Origin: Allantophomopsis cytisporea
Taxonomy: Eukaryota; Ascomycota; Leotiomycetes; Phacidiales; Phacidiaceae
Length of the DNA: 64,000 bases
Assembly: GCA_024752435.1 (NCBI GenBank)
Contig: CP103029.1
Location: 2,046,001 to 2,110,000 of the forward strand
Direction: 5' to 3'
Shown: one piece after another, positions 49,183 through 61,389 of the stretch
Position numbering within the stretch: position 1 is the first letter of the stretch
Layout of the letters: the number at the start of each line of letters is the position of its first letter
Position numbers and translations under genes: made by a program
The notes under the pieces: generated by a model
What the model saw: the letters and a program-made list of their open reading frames with translations, nothing else
What the model was told of the DNA's origin: nothing
Databases searched by the model: none

Positions 49183-49975
49183 ATGGTTACCACATCCCCG
49201 ATCATCCTCATTCTCGGCTCAGGACCCAACATTGGGGAGCATGTGGCACGAGCTTTTGCTGTAAAAGGCTATAAAGTTGCTCTTGCATCAAGAAAATCGA
49301 AGGAGGAAGAGAATACCGCCGACCGAATCAATGTCTCCAGTGACTTGTCAGATCCCAGTTCTGTTATAAGGGTATTTTCGAAAGTCAAAGAATTGCTGGG
49401 TATCCCGAGTGTTGTAATTTATAATGGTATGGACACCGATATCTGAAGACATAATGAAATTTTGCTCACGTCTGGAGATAGCTGGTGCAGCAACTCCAAA
49501 TGATGAGAAAAACCCCTTTTCTCTGGAGTTGGTTGATTTCATCCGTGACTTGAACATCAACACCATCAGTGCTTTCGTCGCTGCACAACAAGCTGCCTTG
49601 TGCTTCGAACAACTTGCTGAATCTGCATCCAAGACATTCATCTACACTGGAAATATACTGAACACCACAACCATGGCACCACTTATGACCTTGGGAGTTG
49701 GAAAGTCAGCAACTGCGCACATTATCCAATCTGCTTCCACAGCTTACGCGGCTAGAGGATTCAAGTGTGTAAGTCCTATTTGAATTTTCCCTATAGTATT
49801 GACGAAACGCAGGTTCTATTATGGCGATGAACGTAATGCTGATGGTTCGGCTGCATACTTCAACATTGACGGAGAGGCACATGGGAAATTCTACCTACAA
49901 CTTGCTGAAGAAGCAAAGCAGGGACCTTGGCAGCAGACATTCGTCAAAGGCGTAGGATACAAGCGATTTTTGTGA
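49183..49975 (+). CDS. Divergent short-chain dehydrogenase/reductase
   Basis: A 229-aa classical-size SDR in exons 49183-49426, 49482-49764 and 49813-49975. The cofactor loop is LILGSGPNIGEHVARAFA, a GxxxGxG-like variant, followed by Arg-Lys after strand 2 (ALASRKSKEE), which suggests NADP(H). The usual NNAG is seen as YNAGAATPND. Where most SDRs have YxxxK, this protein has MTLGVGKSA: the Lys is kept but the Tyr position is Leu. The same Tyr-less pattern occurs in a fungal SDR subgroup, so the protein may use another acid or have a different role. Partner genes suggest work on the same pathway as the epimerase-like protein. Confidence 0.8.
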
Positions 49976-50589
49976 TCCGTATTCATGCTTGCATTTCATC
50001 CCGTTGATTTGATCTTGTTTCTGTGGTTGGCCTAGTAACTTTTTCCCACTTCAATCCAATAATCGTACGTAATTTAATATATCTGCAAGTATAATTTTAC
50101 ATCTTTTGCTGTCTCGCAAACAATTGTTCAGTTAGCAGCGAAAAAATGAATGGTGATATGTATTGTAGTTCTGAGTATCAGAGTAGCTAACAAAGCTGCG
50201 ACCAAAGTAAGGGTCTCAACTTGTTGGATGATGTACATAGTGTAGGATAATAAATCTTTACAGTTGGGCTAGTAAACAGGAGCAATAAGCCAATAGTAAT
50301 CCATGAACGTTGAGCAAGTGTAGATAAGGACACTCGTACGTCAAATTGACAGCCATTCGGATTTAGTGGGATATAGTGTGGCGCCTCTGACGCGATTTGT
50401 AAGCGGCAACTTCGACTTGACCAATTCGAATCTCCGTAAGCGATGATCCCATCCTAGTAACACATCAATTATAAATCCCTAAAACATTCGCTCCACTTCA
50501 CCTTTACGTTACCATCCGATATTTAGTACTTATGGGCTACCACTTTCTGACCTACCTCAGCCTATCAGTAGCTATTTTGCCTAACCATA
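49976..50589. other. Intergenic region upstream of the Zn2Cys6 regulator
   Basis: About 610 bases holding the 3' UTR of the SDR gene and the promoter of the regulator. No gene is seen. Confidence 0.5.
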
Positions 50590-52661
50590 ATGGAGAGTCT
50601 TTCTCAAGTCGCATCAGGTTCGAGTGAAGCTAACTCGATGAAGTCAATTATCAGGGTTTGAACCTCAATGCTCTCAACTCCACGAGATTACTGACTACCT
50701 TGCAGGCGTGTGATATGTGTCGCAAGAAGAAAATACGCTGTAATCTGGTTGCAGATTCTTGCGCGTCGTGCATCAAGATCAACAAACGTTGCATCTTCAC
50801 CCCAGTACAATCCAAAAAGGGATCGAGGAGACCTCCTGGGTATGTGTTCTCTGGAATTTCTTTCCAAGATATAGAAGGCTAAGGATTGGCAGATATAAGC
50901 ATGTTGAAAGATTAGAAGCACGATTGAATAGGATGGAGGTGATGTTACGAGGTCAAGGCTCCATTCAAGCGGCAGACAGTGTTGTAGAAACAGAACCTCG
51001 GACTGATCTAGGGAACTTTGGCCTCAAGGGAAAGGCGTCTGATCCTTTTCTATCTAAATCGGACTCACATTATGCTCAGATCAAATTGCGGAGCCAGGGT
51101 CTCAGAACCTCAACAGGTTCCACATATGGCTTATCTCCAAGCACTAAACGAGTGCCTACATCAATACAGAACAGTAAGACTCTTCTGATCGTATTTGCAT
51201 CGTTTCAATTAATAGTTTATAGTACGTTCGCCTGCAAAGAAAAATGCCAAGCTGCCTGTTCCAAATTGGAAACTCACAGCAGCCTCTGGTGTCTTCTACC
51301 CTCGAAGCTTCAAACACCTCCCTCCACATGACGAGGCTCGGCTCTTGGTCGAGGAAATGTTGCAAAGCTTCAACACCATACTCCCTCTTTTCGACCAGGT
51401 ATCTCTCCTAAATACCTTCGAGGCTCACTACGCCGACGAGGAGCGCGATGATCCTAGCTGGTGGGCATGCCTCAATGTAGTATTCGCAATGGCGCACCGT
51501 TTTCGCGCAATGAGAATGCTGGATAGCCAGGTCGAGGATATCCACGCTTGGGAATATATGCAGAATGCGTTGGCGGTAGTACCGGACATTACTATGCAGG
51601 ACCCGGATCTCAGAGCCGTGCAGGCAGTTCTTGGAATGGCGATTGTGTTACAAGGAACACCATGTCCGCAGCCTTGCTCTGTGCTGATATCCACTGCAAC
51701 GAAGTTAGCCACAAGGATGCAACTTCATCGACAAGACCAGGGATCCAATCTTAGTGCTTCAGAGATGGAGGAACGGAAACGAGTCTTTTGGATTGTGTAT
51801 ATCTTCGACAGAGATATATGTCTACGATCTCGAGATCCTCCAATGCTGAATGACGAAGATATAGATGTTGATTGGCCTGCCCAGACAATAGAATTGAATG
51901 CTGTGAATGGCAGCATGAGTTTCTTCAGCCTGGATATTAGGCTTGCTATCATACAGGGACAAATCTACAGAAGGCTCTCCTCGACGAAAGCCCAGAAACA
52001 AAATGAAATGGGACGATCACTTGCGGCCAAAGAGCTGAAAACGTTACTCGAGGAATGGAGACGAAGTATTCCAATTGAATTTAATGTTGACAACATTTCG
52101 CTCAACCCTTCGGTTTTTCCTATCTTACTACACAAAGTCATCCTGAATTTCAAATACTTTCACGCATTAAACACGATCTATCGCTCGGGACCAAGTGACG
52201 ATATCTGCCTCACAGAAGCACGAGAATCAATGCAGCTCCTGTCGATGTTGCCACAGGGCGACTACGCCTATTTGTGGATCCTCCTCGATTACTTACTTTC
52301 AACATCCTCCATCATTTTGTCAAACGTAATTTCAGATGGGAATCAAACGTTTGCAAATAAGGATTTGGAGCTCGTACAGCCTGTATTGGAAGTATTGGAC
52401 TCATTGGAACAGAGTGACAAGAATCCGGAATTGTGCAGGATGGAGAAATCATTGAGGGATCTGTGGAATGAAGCGAGGCTGGTAGTTGGCGGTGTAAACA
52501 TAAACAAAAATACTGGTCTGCTTAGAATTGATGAAGCTGAGAATGGGAACAGCCACGTGGGAATGGAAATCAGAACATTGGAAGATTTCACCAGACGGAT
52601 ACATGAACTGACCAGCGATTTGTGCAAAGACTTTAACAAGGTCTCGTCGAGTCACTTATAG
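50590..52661 (+). CDS. Zn2Cys6 fungal-specific transcription factor
   Basis: A 639-aa regulator, in exons 50590-50655, 50706-50839, 50893-51173 and 51223-52661. The binuclear zinc cluster has six Cys with spacing C-x2-C-x6-C-x6-C-x2-C-x6-C (residues about 24-51; CDMCRKKKIRC...CASC...RC), followed by a basic linker and a short coiled dimerisation segment (KHVERLEARLNRME). The C-terminal half is the fungal-specific TF domain, with VFWIVYIFDRDICLRSRDPP as its typical signature. The first exon is inferred: an open frame begins without ATG at 50658, but a 50-base intron with branch-like CTGAC and TTGCAG joins ATG 50590 in phase. It is flanked by metabolic genes and probably regulates them. Confidence 0.88.
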
Positions 52662-52981
52662 GTTTGGTGGAAAAGTACATAGAGTGAAGACTTCTGTGCC
52701 TAAGATATTTCCACTTGGTCATTGTAATAGATGAAGACTTGTGACCCTGACAATTTTTAGTATCATTCGAGACAGAGCCTGGTCGTTTTAAAGACTGTTC
52801 AAGTCGCTAATGACTTTTCTAAGTTTCAATTTGGGTGGTTGCTATACTTTAAAAAGAGTGTATCGGTGCGAAAGCAACTCAATTCTGTACAATATTTTGA
52901 TATATCTAAATTAAGATACATGTTTATCTGTTCCCAACGCCGCACTAGTTTCTAGCCAAGCAAGATCTTTTTTGTGTTAGA
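52662..52981. other. Convergent intergenic region
   Basis: A 320-base stretch between the stops of converging genes, probably 3' UTRs and poly(A) signals only. Confidence 0.5.
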
Positions 52982-54379
52982 CTACGCTCTTTTGCTAGCA
53001 TATCTATTCCACAATGCATTGTGATTAAGCCTGAAGAGACTCGTCTCCTCTACACCGATAAGGACTTCCAATCCACCGCCTACGCTTTCTGGTAATGCTG
53101 GAAAGATTACCTGGCAACCATTAATAACTCCAACACTAGGACACCTAATTGCCTGGATAGCACCACCAAGTTTGTGTCCCCAGTCTATATCGTACAGATT
53201 AAAACCTGCCCACGAGGTTTGAACACAATTATAACCCGGAATATCTAAGAAAGCTGTACCAACAATCTGATCGTAATTTGGGATTCGTTCGAGAAGTGTA
53301 ATAATATCATCAGTGTAGTTCTGGTCAGCTTTGACAACAGCCCTTCGAATTTCTATAGCAATATCGGCAAGACTGGCCTGCATAAGCATCGTTCGGATTG
53401 GCATCATGATAGCCACGTATTCAAGAAAGCATCCAAACATGTCGGCAGGATATGGTGGAGATGCTCGACTGCGTCCGTCTATAGCAATATTGAATACTGA
53501 TTGAGGGTTCCCTTCAAGCTTATCAAGTGGATTCTGGACATCCATTACCGTTCTCCATAAGAGTGCCGAAAGCGCATCATTGGTAGAGATCCACTCGATA
53601 TTCTTGGATGGTTTGGTTGCATTTACTGGAGAGGCATCTCTTTTGAGTCTTGCTAAGCTGGAAGGAGAGAAATAGAATATTTCAGCTCTATGACTTGGAC
53701 TTAACATCTTTGGCGGCGCCCCAGATGGTACAAAAGGGAGCAGAGTCAGCTCAGGATGATCCTGCAACCTTCCATTATTCTTGCCAGAGCTATGCATCAA
53801 ACGGCTTTTGTCGAAGAGCTCGTTGGGGAGTCTCAACGGAAGTGCAATTGTGATGCCTTGGACCCTCCTGCACTCTTCTGCCCATACTTCCAGTATCTTT
53901 TGGAAAGTCTTGCCGTCACCAATCATGTGGAGGATGCACCAATTGAGAACGAGGCCACCTTGGATGAAGTTCGCTTGTATCTCTGTGATAGGTAGTCTTT
54001 CACCAAGAGTTGGCCATACAGGACGTCGACACATGATATCAGCGTCAAAAGCAGAAACTGGAAAGTGCTTTGACTTCAGCTCCTGATACGTCATGGGAAA
54101 TGCTTCGGGGGCTGTAAGGTCCTTGACTTTAATGTCACCAAAATCCCCATGATGTAGCTTGAGGGCGCCGCCCTGCTTCGATTCAACATCTAGGACAGCT
54201 TCACAAGCTAAAATCGGGAGTCGTTTCTTAGTTGATTCAAAGGATGCTGTAAAAATGGCAAGAATTCCATCTATCTCATAGTCTTCTTCCAATTCGAAAG
54301 GGAACAAATATCGAACGAACCCTTTCGGGCCTGCTTTCTCTAATGGTGTGAGTAATGGAATGTCTGATGCTGAAGCCAT
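52982..54379 (-). CDS. BAHD/trichothecene 3-O-acetyltransferase-like acyltransferase
   Basis: An intronless 465-aa acyl-CoA-dependent transferase. The catalytic HxxxDG motif is HMIGDG (His about residue 151). A DFGWG-like element appears as YDIDWGHKLGG near residue 400, which is a weak match, as usual in fungal relatives. The N-terminus (MASASDIPLLTPLEKAGPKG) and PFELEEDYEIDGILAIFTAS are typical of fungal transferase-family proteins. It would acylate a hydroxyl of a small metabolite in the cytosol. With the neighbouring oxidoreductases and regulator it looks like a tailoring enzyme. Confidence 0.87.
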   Translation of the reverse strand: MASASDIPLLTPLEKAGPKGFVRYLFPFELEEDYEIDGILAIFTASFESTKKRLPILACEAVLDVESKQGGALKLHHGDFGDIKVKDLTAPEAFPMTYQELKSKHFPVSAFDADIMCRRPVWPTLGERLPITEIQANFIQGGLVLNWCILHMIGDGKTFQKILEVWAEECRRVQGITIALPLRLPNELFDKSRLMHSSGKNNGRLQDHPELTLLPFVPSGAPPKMLSPSHRAEIFYFSPSSLARLKRDASPVNATKPSKNIEWISTNDALSALLWRTVMDVQNPLDKLEGNPQSVFNIAIDGRSRASPPYPADMFGCFLEYVAIMMPIRTMLMQASLADIAIEIRRAVVKADQNYTDDIITLLERIPNYDQIVGTAFLDIPGYNCVQTSWAGFNLYDIDWGHKLGGAIQAIRCPSVGVINGCQVIFPALPESVGGGLEVLIGVEETSLFRLNHNALWNRYASKRA

Positions 54380-55695
54380 AGTATCAGCTTAGATCGAAAG
54401 AATAAGTTTTTTGTTGACTTAAATAGAAAAGAGAGCAAACACCGCAGTCTGTACATACAATGCTTTATGCTCACTTAATGACACTGTTTTCGATTTCTCA
54501 ATTGGTTTTTTTCCCTCTGGAACCCTGTAACGACTTCTCTATGGGAATTGCTCATATTAGTACAATTTTGAATAGATCGAAACAGCATAGTATTCCATTC
54601 AACCGCTATTATGCATACGCTTATATTGGCATATTTGCACAGTGGGTCCTTTAGCACCGGGGAAACTCGGCTTATCACCAAAAATAATTGCCTGGTCCAC
54701 TTATCACATATATTCAGAGATTCTACTCCACATCTAGCGATATGATGCATGAGCTTTTGTAACGCTGTGCATAGCCGCCCCACATCTTTTGTCTGTATTA
54801 CTTCTTATTGCAACCTACATGAATCATTGTGCAGCAAATCCAGGATTTATATGTTCCATTCCAACATCGAATCTGTTTATTGATCGATTGAGTGCCCTGA
54901 CACCGGTCTGTTGATCAACTAAGTAGGCGAGGGAAAGCGGAGCACTATATTTGATAAAGGTGTACAAATAAACCTATGGAGTTTGCAAGGTGAGACCGGT
55001 GGAACCGGCGACTTACAAGAATGAAGAGCCTGAAAATACATGTATATTGGGAGTTGTATTGGGAGTTGCACTGGAAGCTATTCTAAGAGTTTATTATGAC
55101 GCAGAGAAGAAGCATATCCAATGCAGATTTGATACTGTCGAAAGGTAGTTATCATGCGCCACGTCGAAGCTTATGACCATGTAGAAGAAAACGCATAAAC
55201 GATACAAGTCCCCCGCGGACATATCAAGGCAGGACTACACATGAACTACAGAGAATCTGATTGTGATGAAATTCATGTGGGATTAAGGTGTATGCCACCT
55301 CGTACGGTCAGCGCAGGTAGCACGATATGATTCGAGCTACATAAATCGGTGACTCGTTAAATACACCGCTAAATGCTCACTAGGCGCTTGCTTGCATAAG
55401 GGAGCATGTCGGTTGATCGATAAGCAATATGGCAAACTACACGGTAAAAATCGATTATTCAGCATTCAGAGAGCCATGTCGGATTTGAAATCTTCGTTCG
55501 GCCCTCAAGGTATCCTGGCATCGTGGGGCTACAAGTGTCGACTAATGTTTCGCATTTGGGAAATCTTTTCAACTTAAGGCTCAGACTATACAGAAAGTGG
55601 TCTGATATTAAACTATGATTAAAGATGCAAGACTAATCATACAATCGTATTGAATGAGAGTTCGCATGTCCCGAGGTTAGTTTACACCTGTTAGG
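54380..55695. other. Gene-poor region at the edge of the repeat block
   Basis: About 1.3 kb with no gene supported; the first part should contain the acyltransferase promoter. Confidence 0.45.
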
Positions 55696-56150
55696 CTATT
55701 TTGACACTCTGTCAAACAAGCTTTGTGAATCTAGATCCCGTACCTTCAATAGTACATTGACATCGGCCTCCGGTAGTAATTGACGCTTCGTTTGAAGAAT
55801 TTGCACCTGTGATCCATGCTTTGGCTTCCAAGCTCGGGGATCCTCTACCGAATAGTCAGTAAGCATATTAGTTTCCGAAACGCTTGGTAAGGTGGTAATA
55901 CCTAATGAAATTATCAAGATGCTCCCTTTACTTGATAGTACATGAAGGTTGAGGAGACATTGTCGAATATTTTGGAAGTACAAGTACTGGGGGAAAGAGA
56001 CGGAGAGGATTATACTGCTATAAATTAACTAACATAATAACTAGGACTTTACTTGTCTTCTCCCTCTTCAGTGGGAAGGTTTCGCCCAAATACTTTCACC
56101 GTCTTCAGTTAATACAATTATCAAAGGAAACCGACCAACTAGCTACTGCC
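55696..56150 (-). pseudogene. 3' remnant of an unrecognised gene
   Basis: On the minus strand, bases 55696-55992 form an open terminal exon (ending ...SLFDRVSK then stop) preceded by a strong CCCCCAG acceptor. It encodes a well-structured-looking segment (VEDPRAWKPKHGSQ, VLLKVRDLD). A candidate upstream exon ends at about 56058 (donor GTAAAG, 66-base intron) and encodes PLIIVLTEDGESIWAKPSH, but has an in-frame TGA in the matching phase. No start codon or further 5' exon can be found, so the gene seems truncated and mutated. I do not recognise the family. Confidence 0.4.
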
Positions 56151-56540
56151 TCTAACCTTTGATATTGAGTACCTGTTTTTACGCATTTACCAATTGAATC
56201 TATCTAGTATATTCACGATTTTCACAAGGATATACAATGAAAGTAGCTTCCTACCCTAGACAAAATCAGACCAGCTCGAGGACCAGTATGATAATCAACA
56301 TCGAAAACTTCGATGAAAAGAGCAACGAAGAACAATATAGAGGCGGAAAAGACCATGGCCCAATTCTTGCAATCGCTCCTAGAAAATCCTCACGATCCAG
56401 GCCTTTGGAGTTACTATGCTAACAGCGTTTTTTCGCCTGTACGCTGTACCGGGACAGACTACTCCCGTATGTTACACCTACCGATCAGAATACTGACCGC
56501 CCGGCAGAATACCTGGCACGTGTACTATATGCGTGATGGA

Positions 56541-56647
56541 GCGTTGGGAGCGTTGGGAGCGTTGGGAGCGAGGCACAGGCCTATAGCTCAGCGGGTGTAT
56601 TGGAAGGTTGGGGGCCTATAGCTTAGCGGGTGTATTAGAAGGTTGGG
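56541..56647. repeat. Tandem repeats at the edge of the AT-rich block
   Basis: Three copies of a 9-bp GCGTTGGGA unit (56541-56567) are followed by two adjacent copies of a 35-bp unit (56578-56612 and 56613-56647). The 35-bp copies differ at two places only, C/T and G/A. Each contains TAGCTCAGCGGG or TAGCTTAGCGGG, which resembles the box A of tRNA genes. Confidence 0.8.
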
Positions 56648-56870
56648 TGGGTGTCGGAGTGTAATTTCCAGTTTTGCCAACACCTACTGAGTTTTTGTAG
56701 CGTAGAATTGATACCCGCTTGTGATTTTCAGGTGTAAAACGGCTTAATTTTCTACTCTGGGCCAATTATTCTACTTATACAATTTACTACCAAGTTTGTA
56801 TATAGCTATAAACTCTAAGTACATAATATATACCTAAGGCTAGAATTTACATCCTCTTCTACCTAAATCT

Positions 56871-57452
56871 AATACTATATTCTGTTGGCGAATACATTTC
56901 TTATTTGTATACCTATACAAATAATACACGGCTATATATACAGAATATATACCTGCTAGCTAGCAAATATATTCTCTAAATACCAAGCCTAAACGTCTTC
57001 GCTAAAGATTTGTAGCATTAAAACGTCTTTGTTAATACTTGTATAATATCTTTACCAAATTCTCCTATATAAAATAGTACAGCTATATATATTAGCGAGA
57101 TTGCTAGCGTCGAGATCTTTAACAATTATATACTTCCTATCTATACTTTCGCTAAAGTTTTAATACTATATTCTATTGGCAAATACATTTTCTATCTATA
57201 TATTTATACAAATAATATATAGCTATATATACAGAATATATACCTGCTAGCTAGCAAATATATTTTCTAAATACCAAGCCTAAATGTCTTTGCTAAAGAT
57301 TTGTAGCGCTAAAACGTCTTTGTTAACGCTTATATAATATCCTCGCCAAATTCTCCTATATAAAACAATATAGCTGTATATATTAACGAGATTGCTAGCA
57401 TTAAGATCTCTAATAATTATATACTTCCCATCTGTACTTTTACTAAAGTCTA
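56871..57452. repeat. 291-bp tandem direct duplication
   Basis: Bases from about 56871 recur from about 57162 with a constant shift of 291. Anchors shared by both copies include AATACTATATTCT, ACCTGCTAGCTAGCAAAT and AAATTCTCCTATATAAAA. The copies differ mostly by C/T and G/A transitions. Confidence 0.85.
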
Positions 57453-57509
57453 AATTATAGCAAGTTGTAAAAATATACTCGCTAAATATATATCCCAATG
57501 TACTTTGCT

Positions 57510-57600
57510 ATATATAGGCAAAATATCCTTGCTAAATATCCTCGCTAAATGTACTTTTCAACATACTCTAGTATATATAGGCAAAATATCTTTGCTAAAA
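57510..57600. repeat. Short direct repeat (TATATAGGCAAAATATC...TTGCTAAA)
   Basis: The string TATATAGGCAAAATATC followed by C/T and TTGCTAAA occurs twice, about 65 bases apart, with related GCTAAATAT units between. Confidence 0.7.
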
Positions 57601-60420
57601 GGTAGAACAAACTTGTTAAAGGTTAATAGTAGCTACTACTAAGAGTTAGTAGCAGCTACTACTATCTATACAAAGTTAGTTAGCTATCGCCTATAAAAAA
57701 TACTATATACTCTCTAGTAGTATTAGTATTTATTTGTATTAATATAATAGCTAACAACTCTCTAAAAGTACTATTAGTACAACTACAACGATATCTACCT
57801 ACTTTATACCTCTTTTATATAATATATTCTTTAAAGCTATTATATATACAACCTATAGCTATACTATCTTTGTAAACAAAGCTAAAATAAGCTAGTACTT
57901 TACTACTTATTATAAAATTATACCTATTAATATCTGTAAGACTACTACTATATAACAACTTAGCTAAACCAATATTATCTCGAATACAAACAACCCTAGA
58001 ATTAAAAGTACAGCTATTTTAGGCTATTATTTAAATCTTAAGTTGTTTGTTGGTAGATTCTCGTGTATTACCGACTATTGCAACTACTACTTTATCAATT
58101 AAAATAGCTTCTACTAATATTAAAACCTTGTTGATTTCAAAGAAGAAGCCTAGTCTAAACTATATATATATCTACAAATACTCTTTATAATACCTTTAGC
58201 TCTTTATTATCCTATTATAGTCTTTAGCCTAAGCAAAGAAACTACAACAGAAAAAACAATAAATATACTAAAGTATAAAAAAGTCTACTACGATTACCTA
58301 TAAGATCTTTAAAAAGCTTTTTATACTGTCTTTATCCTAAGTACTAACCAAAAGCTATTGCTATAAAATAAAAAAATATAGTAGCTAACCTTCTTTGCTA
58401 GTATACTTATTGCTAAACTAAAAAAGCTTTTAGCTACAAGTATTATATTAGACTTCTTTTACTATACTTTTATTACCTAAGCTATATACAATATCCTTTT
58501 GAAACTCTAAGTTGCTAGACTAGGTCGTTTAAAATATATATTACAACTACTACGTTCTATTAGTAATACTATATTGCTAAAGCTATTCTACTTTATTAAA
58601 ATCTAGTTTTAGCTAGGCTATTTTTAATACTAGCAGCAATTTATACTCTTCCTCCTACAAGCTAAATCAAAGCCTATTGCAAAAAGACTCTTTATTTCTC
58701 CTACCTAGTCTTTATACCTTTACAACATTGAAGTTGCTATATAGTATAGTTCTATTAACAATAAAAATCTTAAAAGGCTATTATTAGCTTTAGTTCTATA
58801 GTTATCTAGCAAGCTATAACAAAGACTCTCTTTAACAGCCTACTTATATACTAGCTTAGTATAAATAAATTCAATTCAAATACTTTTATATAAAATTAGA
58901 GTAATTAACAAATACCTATACTATCTAAGGTAATCTACTACCTTTGTCTATTTGCATTAGATATATACAATTAGTATTATAACAAGACTAATAGTATATA
59001 TACTACATCTAATTTCTATTAATATATAGCTATATATATATATAATAGCTATAATAGTATTTTTACTCCTTTATATAGTCAACGTACTTTTGTAAAGATA
59101 CTTGCTTAAGATTTCTATATATACCTAACTATTGTATAAAATAAAGAGTATACTATATTTATCTTTAAAAAAGAGCCTATAAATATTACTACTGTACAAC
59201 GATAGGTCTAGCAACTATTTAGCTAGTATTAGTACCTACTTTTAAAACGACTTGTTTTCTAAGACAAGCTATACCTATCTATACAAAACCCAGATAACTT
59301 TACCGACGATTTTATATAGTCAACGAATAAAGAGTCTTTTACTAATTTCAACCTATCAACTACAAAAGGTATATATAAAAAGGTATTTGATTAAGCCTAG
59401 TTACATCCAATAGGTCAACAATACTCTATTAGAATTAATTAGAGGCTAATACTTGTACTATATAAGTAACCTAGCTTATTAAACTTAAAGATATAGAAAT
59501 ATAGCTTGATTATAAACTAATATAGGTCTTTAAAGTTACTAGAAGCTTATACTAAGGCTATAAATACCTTCTAAAAAGTATTCTATATTCTATACTATTT
59601 AATATATAGCCTTTCTACCTATAGCCCCGAGATCTTTAGCTTTTAAATCTACAATACTTAGAGCTCTTTCTACAATATTTTCTTTAATTAATTTAAAGTA
59701 GTTACAATTACTAAGTACAATAAAAGTAGTACTATAACTAAAAGACTAAAGGTTATAGTATACTTTGTACCTACTCTCGTTAGCCAACTACTTATTGCTT
59801 ATATTGTCGATATTATCCCCTTCTATTGTTTCCTATATATACTTGTTTAAAGCTCTATTAGCCTTGTAATATCGCTTTTACTCTTTACTACTATAGGTAA
59901 GTAGTAGACAACTAAGAAGTTTACAGGTATAATTGTATTATCGAGTCTAATGTATATTAATACCTAGATTACTATAAGTTTATAGCATTAAATAGTAGTT
60001 GCCTTTAATAAACAAAAGATCTAGCCTTCGACTTTAAAAAATAGCCTAGTCGATAATATACTTGTATATATTCTCTAAGTAGACTACTTAAAGGAGATAG
60101 AATATTATTACTATATTTTTAATACAAATATACTATATAGTACTAGCTAAGAGACCTTAGCTAAATTCTACTAGATTTTAGTATTAATGTTCCCTAGAGC
60201 CGGGTTAAGGTTAGAAAACAGCGGTCGGTCTAATAGTAGTACAACAAGTCGTACGCGTATAATAATTGTATATATAACTCTCCTCGATCTAACAACGATA
60301 GTAGTACGCTCGGATTTCAATTGTAGTATTATACTATTGAGTTATATAGAAGTAAAGTCGGGGTGTTTTTATAGTTAGTTGATGTTTAATCCCCGATATA
60401 TTGTTAGGCAACTACATCTG

Positions 60421-60487
60421 ATTAAATCAAAGTTATATAATAACTTAATCAAAGTTATATAACAATTAAATCGAAGTTATATAATAG
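60421..60487. repeat. Three short tandem units around AGTTATATAA
   Basis: Three consecutive units of about 22 bases share TTAA(A)TC(A/G)AAGTTATATAA. Confidence 0.75.
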
Positions 60488-61389
60488 TATATTTGTATAG
60501 TACAATTACTAGCTATCTATATATATAAAAAATATTTCAACGTTAAAGACTGCATCTAGTTTACTTTAAGTAGGTAATAGTATACTTAATATATTATAAT
60601 AAAAGTAAAGTAGAGAGCTATAGCTACTTAGGCTTTTATAGTAAGACTATTATTATACGCCTAATATATAAAGAGTAGTAAAGCAACAATACTCGATTGC
60701 TTTTATACCTATATAATCAGGCGTTATACAACTAGTAATATATATATAATATATATTGTATATAGTATATAGTATAAGTAAACAAATAGTATACTATAGT
60801 AGAAAGCAAGTAAACAAAAGGCTATATAGAAGGGAATACTATCTATTGTTATATCCTATAAATATCTACTTTGATTTAACTCGATCTATTTTTACTTACT
60901 ATACTAATATACTAAGAAGACGCTTAAAAAAGTATTCAACTACTATTAAAGCTCGAGCTATAAACTAGTAGAAGAGCCGAGAATAGTAGTACTAGTACTT
61001 TAAAAGATACAAATACAAAGAATTAAATAGAGATCAAGCAAGAGCCGAAGAAGTATACTAAAAGCCTAAGTATTTATTCAAGTATAACTAAAGATTGTTT
61101 GTAGGTGTAGAATTATACTAGTTAGAGCTATAAAAGGCTTAACTAGGTAATTAAAACGACCAAGAACGAAATTGAAGCCGATACCGAGGCTAATATACCC
61201 CGAGATAACGACGTTGATTTCCTATCGATCTTATTAAACTTTACTCGACTACTTAGGTTATACTACGAGATGTTTTAGCTATACTAAGTTAATTAAAGGC
61301 TTGAAATCTAAGGTAGTAGATAGACTCGAAGCTATAGCTAGACCAAAGCTAGAAATACAGCTAATACCAAGGCTAAAAGCAATATACAA

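Noticed and set aside
43389..54379. Complete secondary-metabolite cluster
   Set aside because: No PKS, NRPS, terpene cyclase or DMATS gene is present in the window, so only a gene group is claimed.
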